From Wenzhouxiangella sediminis (GTDB lineage Bacteria > Pseudomonadota > Gammaproteobacteria > Xanthomonadales > Wenzhouxiangellaceae): a stretch of 64,000 nucleotides of DNA. The notes under the pieces were generated by a model. The model had not been told where the DNA came from, searched no databases, and was given only the letters and a program-made list of their open reading frames with translations. The translations under genes were made by a program, and so were the position numbers. Location: contig NZ_QUZK01000034.1 of the NCBI RefSeq assembly GCF_003410055.1, positions 62,001 to 126,000 on the forward strand, in the 5' to 3' direction. Shown here piece after piece: positions 46,701-54,824 of this stretch (position 1 is the stretch's first letter; the number at the start of each line of letters is the position of its first letter).

Positions 46701-47796
46701 CGAACGCGGCCGAGCCCGGGGGCAAGTAGGCGGCGCCGCTGCGGGTGGTCGTCAGCCAGAGTCCCCCTTCCCGATCGAACGTTGCGCTGTCGACGGCGTC
46801 CGACGGCAGGCCGTTTGCCAGGCCCGGCTGGTGCCGGACCGCGCTCAGGGCACCATCGGGCCCCGGTGACTTTCGATAGAGGCCGGAGGTGGATGCGATG
46901 ACCAGCTGGTCGGAATGGGGATCTGCGGCAATCGCCGTGACCACGCCCTTGATGGCGGCAATGCGGCGCGGCTCGGTCTCCGCCGCCCGGGAGACCGGCC
47001 CCAGATCGTATACGGCGCCTGCCTCGTTGAAGTAGATACGGCCGTCGGCCTCGGCCAGAAACATGGCGAATCGGCCCGGCCCGGGCTCCCGAATGGCTCG
47101 AAAGCGGCCGGCGTCGGGATCGAACCGTGAAACCTGGCTGGTCTGCACGACCCAGACCCGGCAGCGTGAGTCGACCTCGAGGTGGACCTGGAAGCCACCT
47201 GGATTGAGGCCCGAGGCCTCCGACTGGGCGAAGTGGGTCAGCGCGTCGCCATCGGGGTCGTAGACGGCAACCCCGCCGCGCATGAAGGCCATCCAGACGC
47301 GGCCGTCGCAGTCCTCGGCCATCGACCAGACATTGCCCGCTGGCAGTCGCCCGCCGCGCTGCTCGGGCTCGAGGTGGCGGCGCAGTTCGACTTCGGGACC
47401 GATCTGCACGACGCCTCGATTCTCGACGCCGGCCCAGACCGTGCCGTCGCTGTGGGCCATCAGCGACATGATGTTGCGGCCGGGCAAGGGATTCGGGTTC
47501 TCGGGATCGCTCGGAATGAAGCGCATCCGTTGACCCTCGTGGCGCACCAGCCCCCCGCGGGTACCGATCCAGATGAAGCCGTGGGCATCCTGGACGATGG
47601 CCTCGACACGTCGGTCGGGCAGGCCCTCGTTGACACTGAGCGTTCGGAAAACCGGACCTTGCTCGAGCCGGGCGTGGGCTGCGCCCCACGCAAGCGCGAG
47701 CGAAAGGAGCAAGGGGATCAGGCCGGCAGCAAGGAAACGGCGCGACGCTCCCTCTCGCCCCGTTGCCGCGCCCGGCTTGCCTCCCTCAGCCAACAT
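43780..47796 (-). CDS. Two-component-regulator-propeller sensor histidine kinase with GAF-like and degenerate receiver domains
   Basis: 1338 residues. An N-terminal membrane segment or signal (about 22-42) leads into a two-propeller sensor (GLPDRRVEAIVQDAHGFIWIGTRGGL and many related blades, to about 700), a Y_Y_Y domain (YRVMLEGWDNDWIEL ... YSNLPPGRYRF), one transmembrane helix near 805, a GAF-like region, HisKA with the phospho-acceptor H992 (SHEIRTPLHG), and HATPase motifs (NLLSNAVKF, DSGPGISARDRDRLF, GSGLGLAICRRL). The last 120 residues resemble a receiver domain but lack the N-terminal acidic pair. The layout recalls hybrid systems that sense glycans or nutrients; no cognate regulator is adjacent. 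Confidence 0.88.
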   Translation of the reverse strand: MLAEGGKPGAATGREGASRRFLAAGLIPLLLSLALAWGAAHARLEQGPVFRTLSVNEGLPDRRVEAIVQDAHGFIWIGTRGGLVRHEGQRMRFIPSDPENPNPLPGRNIMSLMAHSDGTVWAGVENRGVVQIGPEVELRRHLEPEQRGGRLPAGNVWSMAEDCDGRVWMAFMRGGVAVYDPDGDALTHFAQSEASGLNPGGFQVHLEVDSRCRVWVVQTSQVSRFDPDAGRFRAIREPGPGRFAMFLAEADGRIYFNEAGAVYDLGPVSRAAETEPRRIAAIKGVVTAIAADPHSDQLVIASTSGLYRKSPGPDGALSAVRHQPGLANGLPSDAVDSATFDREGGLWLTTTRSGAAYLPPGSAAFERYQPVPGRNGPDAVNLDPVMSLTWDRDSRGFWIGGLRGDVEFLALAERDEPLPTISEAAREALSGAAVLEILRESGTIYFATQKSVVRAALGEGGAHQVLMNRGDLASGTFSSLRRKDEEQLWIATQDVGLFLFDESTGEREHFHPDGQGRRFLPETAPREIMRGPDGAWWLIAPGGVYRWSEERGFVRQEVPAKRPLASAAWLDDELWLATDQSIQLWRREAGSLVAVREYDLEGRLPPGRVIEIVPDALGDIWLMRTSGLSLLRVADGRVRHFSQRDGMAAVEFGENAAATLPNGILAFGGRGGIVTVDPGRISSVSVAPKVHMTRLQAGDRIVELDPVSSTAIELEHDNNNLFIDFLATSYLATDRTRYRVMLEGWDNDWIELIGQTRHHYSNLPPGRYRFLVQAAAPDGPWSTDGDALAVHIRQPPWLSGWALAAYALLALTGTGAGLRGYRRANQRRREVRDARQKRDLAEQQRKIITRLNHSLEPLELAETIAREIVQVTGGRAAWLGYVDEHLPRDLVATDTEQAPLTREQWRRRLTAAGVGEDLALTLRVGDRDVARVLVEALPGSLSDEDRERLRLLEEMAAQALHNALLLQRVRALAERAEQASNAKSEFLATMSHEIRTPLHGVLGMVELLYETETEPGQQDILDTLRQSGLQLQRIIDDVLDISRIEAGRMSLNEQPFDLAAMLEQVVDLHAPNAARKGLDLRLRIAADLPLSASGDSDRISQVLGNLLSNAVKFTERGGIELSAAAGRDGQLVLVVSDSGPGISARDRDRLFEPFTQLDASITRSYSGSGLGLAICRRLVDAMGGTLDLLAGCHGGSRFRVRLPALDAATETSGSALSSMLQGQVVGASVPTPTLRVLQSLARRWGIRVVDARRRARPCDLLLVDPQTLDETDADRLDAWRQQAEALAWLQSPFPSRSGPPPLLPKGAHFLRWPLVESRFVGLLFDLRIGGDDAGGSSG

Positions 47797-47829
47797 GCCT
47801 TTTAGATCATCAGCATTCGCATCTCGAAG

Positions 47830-48774
47830 TCAAGTCCGCCGAGGTTTCTCGAAGACATGAAAGGTGCCCACGCGGTGGCTGCCGCGATAATGCAATTCGC
47901 CGCTTTCGACGCCAGTCAGGCCCGCATCCTCGAAAGCGCCGGTCCAGTCCGGGTGGCGGGAAATGCGCTCGTTGACGCCCAGCATGTCCAACAGGCGCTG
48001 ACGGGCGGCCGACAACTCCCTGACGGCCGCGTCGATGGCCGGGCGCTGCTGCTGCAGGGCGCTGTCGTTCAGTCCCAGCGTCTGGTCGGCCATGGTCAAA
48101 ACGTAGCGGAACAACCCCGAACCGGATTGCTTGTAGCGACCGAACAGTTCCGGCCCGATCCGGTTGAATTCGCTCCGGTACTCGCCGGCCTGGATTTCGC
48201 CGGAGGCGAAACGCCGCAACACACCCAGCGCTCTGAGTTCATCGAGCACCGAGAACTCGTCCGACTCTCGCCGCATCGTTTCGATCATGTCCGAGGTGGG
48301 CGTATGCGCGACGAAGGCCAGGCGTGCGCCCGGGCGAAGCAGCCGCTCGCTCTGAGCCGCTGCAGCCTGCCAGTCGCAGTACTCGATGCCATATTGGCTC
48401 ATGACCAGGTCGAACGAAGCGGCCGGCAGGTCGGCGTGCTCGTACGGCGTGTCGTCTATGAAGCGGATGTCATCCATGCGGCTGGCCGCATCTGGATGCG
48501 CCCTTCGCACCGCCTCGGCATCGATACGCGCCGCATCGACGCCGGTGATCGAAAAGCGCATGTCGCTTTCGTGGGACCAGGCAGCCGCCAGCAGGGCCAG
48601 GGCGCCGTTGCCCGTGCACACGTCGAGCAGTTTCGCGCCAGGCTGGAGCAGTTCGAACTGGCTTCGCCAGAAAGCGGCAACCTCACCGTCGTAGTTGGCG
48701 GAGAAATCCTGCGGCAGGGAAGTCAGGCAGCCCCTCGCCCAGTAGCGGCTCCAGTGGCTGTAGTTGTCGGACAT
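47830..48774 (-). CDS. Class I SAM-dependent methyltransferase
   Basis: 314 residues. Motif I KLLDVCTGNGALALLAA, GVDAARIDAEAV and SFDLVMSQYGIEYCDW are the expected SAM-binding and post-motif segments; the sequence RYWARGCLTSLPQDFSANYDGEVAAFW at the N-terminus is typical of a group of uncharacterised methyltransferases. Substrate unknown. It is upstream of the sensor kinase by 33 bases on the same strand, so the two may be co-transcribed. Confidence 0.8.
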   Translation of the reverse strand: MSDNYSHWSRYWARGCLTSLPQDFSANYDGEVAAFWRSQFELLQPGAKLLDVCTGNGALALLAAAWSHESDMRFSITGVDAARIDAEAVRRAHPDAASRMDDIRFIDDTPYEHADLPAASFDLVMSQYGIEYCDWQAAAAQSERLLRPGARLAFVAHTPTSDMIETMRRESDEFSVLDELRALGVLRRFASGEIQAGEYRSEFNRIGPELFGRYKQSGSGLFRYVLTMADQTLGLNDSALQQQRPAIDAAVRELSAARQRLLDMLGVNERISRHPDWTGAFEDAGLTGVESGELHYRGSHRVGTFHVFEKPRRT

Positions 48775-48847
48775 TGAAACGCGCGGCGTTGACCCGCGAC
48801 TAGCTTAACCGCTCGGGGGTCGCGGAGGAGGCCGACTTTTTGAGCCC

Positions 48848-48881
48848 CAAAAAAGAAAGGCCCGGGAGTCCCGGGCCTTTC
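48848..48881 (-). terminator. Intrinsic terminator of the TonB-dependent receptor gene
   Basis: On the minus strand AAAGGCCCGGG, loop ACT, CCCGGGCCTTT and then CTTTTTT. The 11-bp stem and T-run are strong; it lies about 40 bases after the receptor stop. Confidence 0.85.
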
Positions 48882-48920
48882 CTCGGCTCGAAAGCCGACT
48901 TCTCGTCTCTGATCGTCAGA

Positions 48921-51533
48921 TCAGAAGTTCTGGGTGTACCGGATGTACGGGATACGACCCCAGCCGTCCGAGTAGTTGTACGCGTAGCTGCGCGAGAAGA
49001 ACGGCGACAGCGGCGGATTGCGGTCCGCAACGTTACGTACGATCAGCGACAGTTCCGAGTTCCACGGCGTGAACCAGGTGGCGGTCACGTCATGACGGGT
49101 CCAGGACGAAACGTGGCCCTGCTCGATGCGAGCGGTGCCGGCTTCGTTCAGCAGAACCTGCTCGGAGGTGCTGTCGGTGTGGTGGAGGTTCCAGGCAAAC
49201 CGGAAGTCACCGATGGAGTAGGTGTTGTCCAGGTTGGCGCGGAACTGCGGCGTGCCCAGCGTACCCACGGTTTCCGGGCTCGGGATGTTGTCATCCAGCT
49301 CCGAGTAGATTTCCCACTTGTCGATGTAACCGACCTGCAGGTTGGAGCGCAGCATACCGGCATCGCCGAAGTCGAAGCTGGCACGCAGGTTGACGTCGAC
49401 ACCCGAGGTCTCGAGGTCGCCTTCGTTGGCCGGGCCGTAGATGATCTCGTCGATACCACCGCTGGCGTCACGGTATACACCGAGGCCTTCGGGGAACGCA
49501 CGACCTTCGACTTCAAGGTTGATCAGCTCCTGAGCGCCGATGGTGCGGATCAGGTTGTCGATTTCGATCTGGTAGAAGTCAACCGAGCCGCTGAGCCATT
49601 CGGTCGCCTGGAAGGCGATACCGGCGGCGTAGCCCTTCGAGTTTTCCGAATCCAGGTCGCCGTTACCGATGGAGAAGGCGTCGGTCTGGATTTCCGGGCA
49701 GTTGTTCGGCGAAACGCCCAGCTGCTCACAGCGGACGAAGTCACGCACGAACTCGGCCGAGAAGGCACGCTTGGCGTTGATCAGCGTCAGGTCCGGAGCG
49801 GCATAGCCCTCGGCGTAGCTGGCGCGCAGCGTGATGGAATCGGTCGGCTGGTAGCGCAGAGCGATCTTCGGGCTGATGTCGTCGCCGTAGTCGGAGTAGT
49901 CGTCGTAACGAACGGCGCCGGTCAGCTCGAGGTTGTCCATGAGCGGGAACAGCCACTCGGTGTAGAGGGCCGAAACGTCACGGTCGCCCGAGGAGCTGTT
50001 GCCGGCCGAGCCGCCGACCAGGCCGGCTTCACTCAGGGAGTCGTACTGGTCGAAGAAGGTCTCTTCGCGGTACTCGGCACCGACCACGGCCTGGATCCAG
50101 CCGCCGCCGATTTCGGCGATGTCCATGCCAGCGCTACCGTAGAACTCCTTGATTTCGAACTCGGATTCACGGGCGATGGTCACGCGCATGCCGTTGAGGG
50201 TGTCCTCGGAGGCACCGAACGGGTTGGTCGGATCGTAGCTGCCGTTGTCGAGGAATGCCTGCATGTTCGAGCGCATGCCGTAGTTACGGCCGACGTCGTA
50301 GCCCTTGTAGCGGCTGTAGTTGACGCCGAAGTCGAGGTCGACACCGCCGACACGGCCTTCGAAGCCGAGCAGGCCGGAGTGGACGTTGGACTCGACGGTG
50401 TTGTCGCGCGGGCCCAGAGCCTGGAAGCGATGGTACAGAACCGCCGGGTAGTCGTACGGATTGGCCGGGGAGTCGGCGTCGAGGACGGCGTAGTCCGGCA
50501 GCGGCGCGTAACGACCGAAGGAGAACGTGCGGGTGTTCTCCAGGCGGGTGTAGACGCGCCAGTCGTCGTTGATCATGTAATCGCCGGTGACGTGCAGCGA
50601 CTGGTTCTCGATGGAGGCTTCGTCGGCCGACTCGGTGGTGTAGTCGTAGAAGCAGCCTTCACCGCCCCAGAACGTGTCGTCGGTCAGACGATACAGGTTC
50701 GGCGACAGGGACTCACAGGCACCCGCCGGGGACTGAACCTGTCCGGCGTTGGGGCCGTCCAGCAGCACCCAGTTGTTGCCGTACGGGCTGAGGTTGCGAG
50801 CCTGCGAGAACGGGTTGGCGACCGTCGACTCCGACCAGGGACGCTGGTTGGCGAAGATGATGCCGCGCGAGTTCTTGGAGGCAACGGCCAGCATGCGGCC
50901 GCGGTCGCTCTGGATGCCCAGCATGGCGTGACCGGCGCGCTGCTTGCCGCCTTCACGTTCCGGGTTGCTGTAGGTGTAGCTGATCTGGGCGCCTTCGTAG
51001 TCCTTGCGGGTGATGATGTTGATCACACCGCCGATGGCATCGGAACCGTACACGGCCGAGGCACCGTCGGACAGGATTTCAATGCGCTCGACAGCACCCA
51101 GCGGGATGGCGTTGAGGTCCTGGCCGGTACCGATGAACGGGTTCTTCGGGAAACGACGGCCGTCGATCAGGACCAGCGTGCGGTTGCCGCCCAGGCCGCG
51201 CAGCGAGATGCCGCCGTGGCTCTGCGCCGAGGAACCGGACTGCGGACGGAAGGAACCGAACGAGTTGAAGGTGGTGTTGCGGAGCAGGTCCGCAATCGAG
51301 GTTTCGCCGGACAGCTCGATGGCTTCGCGGTCGATCACGGTAACGGGAAGAGCACCTTCCACGTCGGCGCGCTGAATACGCGAACCAGTGACCTGGACGC
51401 GATCAAGGTCTGCAGCCTCTTCATCGTCGTCCTGGGCAGCGACCGGCGCAGCGGTCATTGCCAGGCTGGCGATCATACCCGCCCCGAGGGCGTAGTTGAT
51501 TGCCTTGGCAAGTGGGTTACGGTTGTGCTTCAT
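48921..51533 (-). CDS. TonB-dependent outer membrane receptor
   Basis: 870 residues from MKHNRNPLAKAINYALGAGM, with GGAGAG just upstream; signal peptide ends near APVAAQ. TonB-box and plug follow (LDRVQVTGSRIQRADVEGALPVTVIDREAI, GLGGNRTLVLIDGRRFP, VYGSDAIGGVINIITRKDYEG), then a 22-strand barrel ending in the aromatic C-terminus (YIRYTQNF). It resembles the large Caulobacter/xanthomonad-type receptors for carbohydrates or peptides rather than a siderophore receptor; substrate unknown. It has its own terminator, and a perfect 16-bp palindrome lies about 40 bases before the ATG. Confidence 0.93.
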   Translation of the reverse strand: MKHNRNPLAKAINYALGAGMIASLAMTAAPVAAQDDDEEAADLDRVQVTGSRIQRADVEGALPVTVIDREAIELSGETSIADLLRNTTFNSFGSFRPQSGSSAQSHGGISLRGLGGNRTLVLIDGRRFPKNPFIGTGQDLNAIPLGAVERIEILSDGASAVYGSDAIGGVINIITRKDYEGAQISYTYSNPEREGGKQRAGHAMLGIQSDRGRMLAVASKNSRGIIFANQRPWSESTVANPFSQARNLSPYGNNWVLLDGPNAGQVQSPAGACESLSPNLYRLTDDTFWGGEGCFYDYTTESADEASIENQSLHVTGDYMINDDWRVYTRLENTRTFSFGRYAPLPDYAVLDADSPANPYDYPAVLYHRFQALGPRDNTVESNVHSGLLGFEGRVGGVDLDFGVNYSRYKGYDVGRNYGMRSNMQAFLDNGSYDPTNPFGASEDTLNGMRVTIARESEFEIKEFYGSAGMDIAEIGGGWIQAVVGAEYREETFFDQYDSLSEAGLVGGSAGNSSSGDRDVSALYTEWLFPLMDNLELTGAVRYDDYSDYGDDISPKIALRYQPTDSITLRASYAEGYAAPDLTLINAKRAFSAEFVRDFVRCEQLGVSPNNCPEIQTDAFSIGNGDLDSENSKGYAAGIAFQATEWLSGSVDFYQIEIDNLIRTIGAQELINLEVEGRAFPEGLGVYRDASGGIDEIIYGPANEGDLETSGVDVNLRASFDFGDAGMLRSNLQVGYIDKWEIYSELDDNIPSPETVGTLGTPQFRANLDNTYSIGDFRFAWNLHHTDSTSEQVLLNEAGTARIEQGHVSSWTRHDVTATWFTPWNSELSLIVRNVADRNPPLSPFFSRSYAYNYSDGWGRIPYIRYTQNF

Positions 51534-51571
51534 CAGACTCTCCATTGTCTTTTGATTTCTGGTTAAAGCAT

Positions 51572-51587
51572 TCGATACTAGTATCGA
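51572..51587. promoter_or_regulatory. Palindromic candidate operator upstream of the TonB receptor
   Basis: TCGATACTAGTATCGA is a perfect 16-bp palindrome 38 bases before the receptor ATG. A half copy, CGATACTAG, recurs at 51670-51678. Size and symmetry fit a dimeric repressor of the LacI or similar type, often seen at TonB-receptor promoters; no such regulator gene is in the window. Confidence 0.5.
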
Positions 51588-51932
51588 CAGCAATGTGTCG
51601 GAGCGGAAAACCCGCCACGCCAGGCGCACTGACGCACGGCCCGAAGTGACCCGGCCTCCGACTCAGAGCCGATACTAGCACCATCGTTTGGCAATGAAAA
51701 GGGTCTTGTTAACGACATGTAAAGCCCTGAAACACCTGCCCGAAAGCCCGAATTGGTGGGGCCTGCGGAAGATTTCGGGGCGACTCGACCGGCCAGTTTC
51801 GGTGCCCGGACCGCCACAGCCCCGGTCGCCGACTCCCGCCGCACACCCGCACCCGACACCGACTGGTACTCTTAAATATACTCGGTACAACGAAGCCGAA
51901 CGAACCGCCTGTTCTTCACACTACATCCAACC
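51588..51932. other. Intergenic region between the TonB receptor and the sulfotransferase
   Basis: No gene supported. This 345-base stretch should hold divergent promoters. It contains the half palindrome noted for the operator and an AT-rich patch (CTTAAATATACTC, 51872-51884) that may be the -10 region for the forward gene. Confidence 0.4.
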
Positions 51933-53432
51933 GTGCAAACAAAGCCCCGACAAGACGACATCCGCCGCGCGCAGGAAGCCGAAGCCCGCTTGAAGCGGGG
52001 AGACCTGGAAGGCGCGCACGAGCTGTTTCGGGCGCTCGCCCGCCGGGTCGACGACGCCGGAATATGGCTGCGCCTGGCCGAAATCGACGCGAGCCTCGGG
52101 CAGGCGGACCGTGCGCTGCACGCGCTGGGCCGGGCGGCGGCCGTCCAGCCGCGCCCCTGGCAGGCCAGCGCACGCATGGCCGAACTGTTCTTCGAATTGG
52201 GCCGCCCGGACCGCTCTCTCGCCCTTCTCGAACGAGAAAGCGCCCGGCATCCGGGCAATGAGCGCCTTCTGCTTCTGCTGGCCCAGGCCCGCGAGGACGC
52301 CGGACAGCGAGCGGAGGCAATCGAGGCCTACCGAAGCGCGCTTCGGATCCGTCCCGGCTGGCCGGCCGCGATGGGCGGCCTGCTGCGCGTGGCTCGCGAC
52401 GAGCTGCGCGAGGACTGGCTCGAGGACGCCCGCCGCATGCTGGCGGCCGGCCAACTCGATGCCGATGAAAGAGCGGTTCTCGGCTACGCACTGGGCCGCG
52501 CCCTGGAGCGGCGCGGCGACTACGACGGCGCCTTCGACGCCTGGCGCCGCGCCAACGAACTGCGCCGCCGACTCAGCGGCGGCCTCGACCGGAGGGGCGC
52601 GCAACTTCACGCCGAGCGCCAGATCGAGCGCTATGCCGCCGAACTGCTGGCCAACCCGCCCGAGCTGGAGCAACCCGACCGGGTCCCGCTGTTCATCGTC
52701 GGCATGCCGCGCAGCGGCACGACACTCCTGGAGAGAATGCTGGGCGCCCACCCGCAGGCCGCCGGCTACGGGGAGCTTCCGGTGATCGGCCAGATCGCGC
52801 GCGCCCTCGAACAAAGCCGACCCGACTGGCCCGATCACCCGGAAGGGATCAAGGATGTCTACCCGGTCGAATTGCTGCAGAGCATGGTCGATCGCTTCTT
52901 CGAAGAGATCCGCCGACGCGGAAGCGACGAGCCGCGCTTCGTGATCGACAAGGCGCCGCTGAACTTCTTCCAGGCCGGCCTCATTTCGCAATTGTTCCCA
53001 CAGGCACGCATCATCGTTTGCGAACGCGATCCGCGCGACGTCTGCCTGTCGATCTTCTCCGAGAACTTCGCCGCCGACCAGGCCTTCTCGACCGATCTCG
53101 ACGACCTCGTGTTCTTCTACCGCCAGTACCGCGACCTGGTCGAACACTGGAAGCGCGCTCTACCCAACCAGGTCCGCTCCGTAAGTTACGAAACCCTGGT
53201 CGATTCGCCGGAGGCGACGCTGCGCCCCCTTCTTGAATGGATCGGCATGCCCTGGGACGACGCCTGCCTCGATTTCCACACGCGAGCGGGCGACGTCGCA
53301 ACGCCGAGCCGATGGCAGGTCCGCCAGCCGATCTATCGCTCCAGCATCGGTCGCTGGCGCAACTTCCGGCAGCACATCACCCCGCTGCTCGAGGCTTTCG
53401 GGGACGAAACGCAGCCGAGCGGAAATGATTGA
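51933..53432 (+). CDS. TPR-repeat sulfotransferase
   Basis: 499 residues from a GTG. The N-terminal 220 residues are tetratricopeptide-like repeats (AEARLKRGDLEGAHELFRAL, LAEIDASLGQADRALHALGRAA). The C-terminal half is a sulfotransferase_3-type domain with the PAPS loop FIVGMPRSGTTLLERML, FVIDKAPLNFFQAGLI and ERDPRDVCLSIF (3'-phosphate site). The acceptor is not known. TPR-sulfotransferases beside TonB receptors recur in related bacteria. It lies 33 bases before a prolyl-hydroxylase-like gene in the same direction. Confidence 0.88.
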   Translation: MQTKPRQDDIRRAQEAEARLKRGDLEGAHELFRALARRVDDAGIWLRLAEIDASLGQADRALHALGRAAAVQPRPWQASARMAELFFELGRPDRSLALLERESARHPGNERLLLLLAQAREDAGQRAEAIEAYRSALRIRPGWPAAMGGLLRVARDELREDWLEDARRMLAAGQLDADERAVLGYALGRALERRGDYDGAFDAWRRANELRRRLSGGLDRRGAQLHAERQIERYAAELLANPPELEQPDRVPLFIVGMPRSGTTLLERMLGAHPQAAGYGELPVIGQIARALEQSRPDWPDHPEGIKDVYPVELLQSMVDRFFEEIRRRGSDEPRFVIDKAPLNFFQAGLISQLFPQARIIVCERDPRDVCLSIFSENFAADQAFSTDLDDLVFFYRQYRDLVEHWKRALPNQVRSVSYETLVDSPEATLRPLLEWIGMPWDDACLDFHTRAGDVATPSRWQVRQPIYRSSIGRWRNFRQHITPLLEAFGDETQPSGND

Positions 53433-53465
53433 GACTGCCCGCCGGCGACGGCTATCATCGACGGC

Positions 53466-54800
53466 ATGAACAGCACCCCACCCCAGGGACCGGACCTGAA
53501 CGAAATCACCCGCGCGGCCGAGGCCGGCGTGGCCGAGGCGCAATTCAATCTCGGCCTGGCCTGGCTCTACGGCGACGCCGGTCGCCGCGACCCCCAACAG
53601 GCCTGGACCTGGCTCGACAGGGCGCACGCTCAGGGCGTGGCCGAAGCGCGCGCCGCGCTCGGCATGATGTGCCTGAGCGGACAGTGCGAGGGCCGTGAAG
53701 GGTCGTTCGATCTCGAGCGGGCCGTCGACCTGCTGCAGTCCGCTCATGCCGGCGACTCGGTGGAAGCCGCCTACCGCCTCGGTACGCTGAAGATGACCGG
53801 CTGCGGCCTGGCGCCCGACCTTGCAGGCGGCGCGGCCATGATCGAAGAGGCCGCGCGCCGCGGTCACATGCTGGCGCTCAACGACGCCGCCTGGTGTCTG
53901 GAACACGGGCTGGGCCTCGAGCGCAACCCGGCCCGCGCCCTGCGCGCCTGGCAGCTCGCCGCCGAGGCGGGCATGCCGCGCGGCTGGTTCACGCTCGGCG
54001 TGTGGCTGATGGAAGGCCGGCACGTCGGCAAGGACCCGGGGCTGGCCCGAGCCTGCCTGGAGCGGGCGGCAAGATCCGACTACCCGTTGGCGGCAACGCT
54101 GCGCGACAGCCTGGAAGCCAGCGCCGGCGATGCCGCGCGCGCCCTGCAGCTGCAGATCGACCCCTCGGCTCGAAGCGCGCCGCCCGAAGCGGCCCGAGAA
54201 CGGCTCAGCGAGTCGCCGAGAATCGAACTACTGAAAGAATTCGTGCCGGTGGAGACCCGCGCCCACCTGATCGCGCGCGGACGTCCCATGATCGAACCTT
54301 CGCGCGTGCTCAGCGACACCGGCACGATCGACCGCAGCAGCATTCGCACCAGCGGGGAGACCTGCCTGCTGCCCGAACTGCTCGACGTCACCGCCTGGCA
54401 CCTGCTCGAGCGGCTTCACGACGCCGTCGACATCCCGATCCACAACGGCGAGCCGCTGATCCTGCTGCAGTACACGCCCGGCACCGAATACAAGCCGCAC
54501 TACGACTATTTCGATCCGGCGCGACCGGGATCCGGCACGGCGCTGCGCCAGGGCGGCCAGCGCATCTACACCCTGCTGACCTATCTCAACGACGTGGACG
54601 CGGGCGGCGCGACGGCGTTTCCGGAACTGGGACTGGAAGTGGCGCCCGACGCCGGTACGGTCCTGGTCTTCCGCAACGTGGACGAAAACGGCGACATCGA
54701 GTCGCGCACCCTGCATGCCGGACTGCCGGTAACCGCCGGCGAGAAATGGCTGGCCACCCGCTGGATCCGGGAGAAGGCCTTCATCCCCGAGAGGCAGTGA
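53466..54800 (+). CDS. Sel1-repeat protein with C-terminal prolyl 4-hydroxylase-type dioxygenase domain
   Basis: 444 residues. Residues about 10-220 are Sel1-like repeats (AEAQFNLGLAWLYGDAG, AAYRLGTLKMTGCGLAPD, GWFTLGVWLMEGRHVGKD). The C-terminal 2-oxoglutarate/Fe(II) oxygenase has LLQYTPGTEYKPHYDYF with H345 and D347, H417 in TLHAG and the cosubstrate Lys in AGEKWLATRW. It should hydroxylate a protein or peptide; the Sel1 repeats may bind it. No signal peptide is seen. It probably forms a two-gene unit with the TPR-sulfotransferase. Confidence 0.88.
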   Translation: MNSTPPQGPDLNEITRAAEAGVAEAQFNLGLAWLYGDAGRRDPQQAWTWLDRAHAQGVAEARAALGMMCLSGQCEGREGSFDLERAVDLLQSAHAGDSVEAAYRLGTLKMTGCGLAPDLAGGAAMIEEAARRGHMLALNDAAWCLEHGLGLERNPARALRAWQLAAEAGMPRGWFTLGVWLMEGRHVGKDPGLARACLERAARSDYPLAATLRDSLEASAGDAARALQLQIDPSARSAPPEAARERLSESPRIELLKEFVPVETRAHLIARGRPMIEPSRVLSDTGTIDRSSIRTSGETCLLPELLDVTAWHLLERLHDAVDIPIHNGEPLILLQYTPGTEYKPHYDYFDPARPGSGTALRQGGQRIYTLLTYLNDVDAGGATAFPELGLEVAPDAGTVLVFRNVDENGDIESRTLHAGLPVTAGEKWLATRWIREKAFIPERQ

Positions 54801-54824
54801 CCCACCGAGGCGGGCCGCGGCCGA

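Noticed and set aside
48840-51566. A 908-codon plus-strand frame antisense to the TonB-dependent receptor
   Set aside because: The minus strand encodes a complete receptor with signal peptide, plug, aromatic C-terminus and terminator; the opposite frame is a codon-bias shadow.
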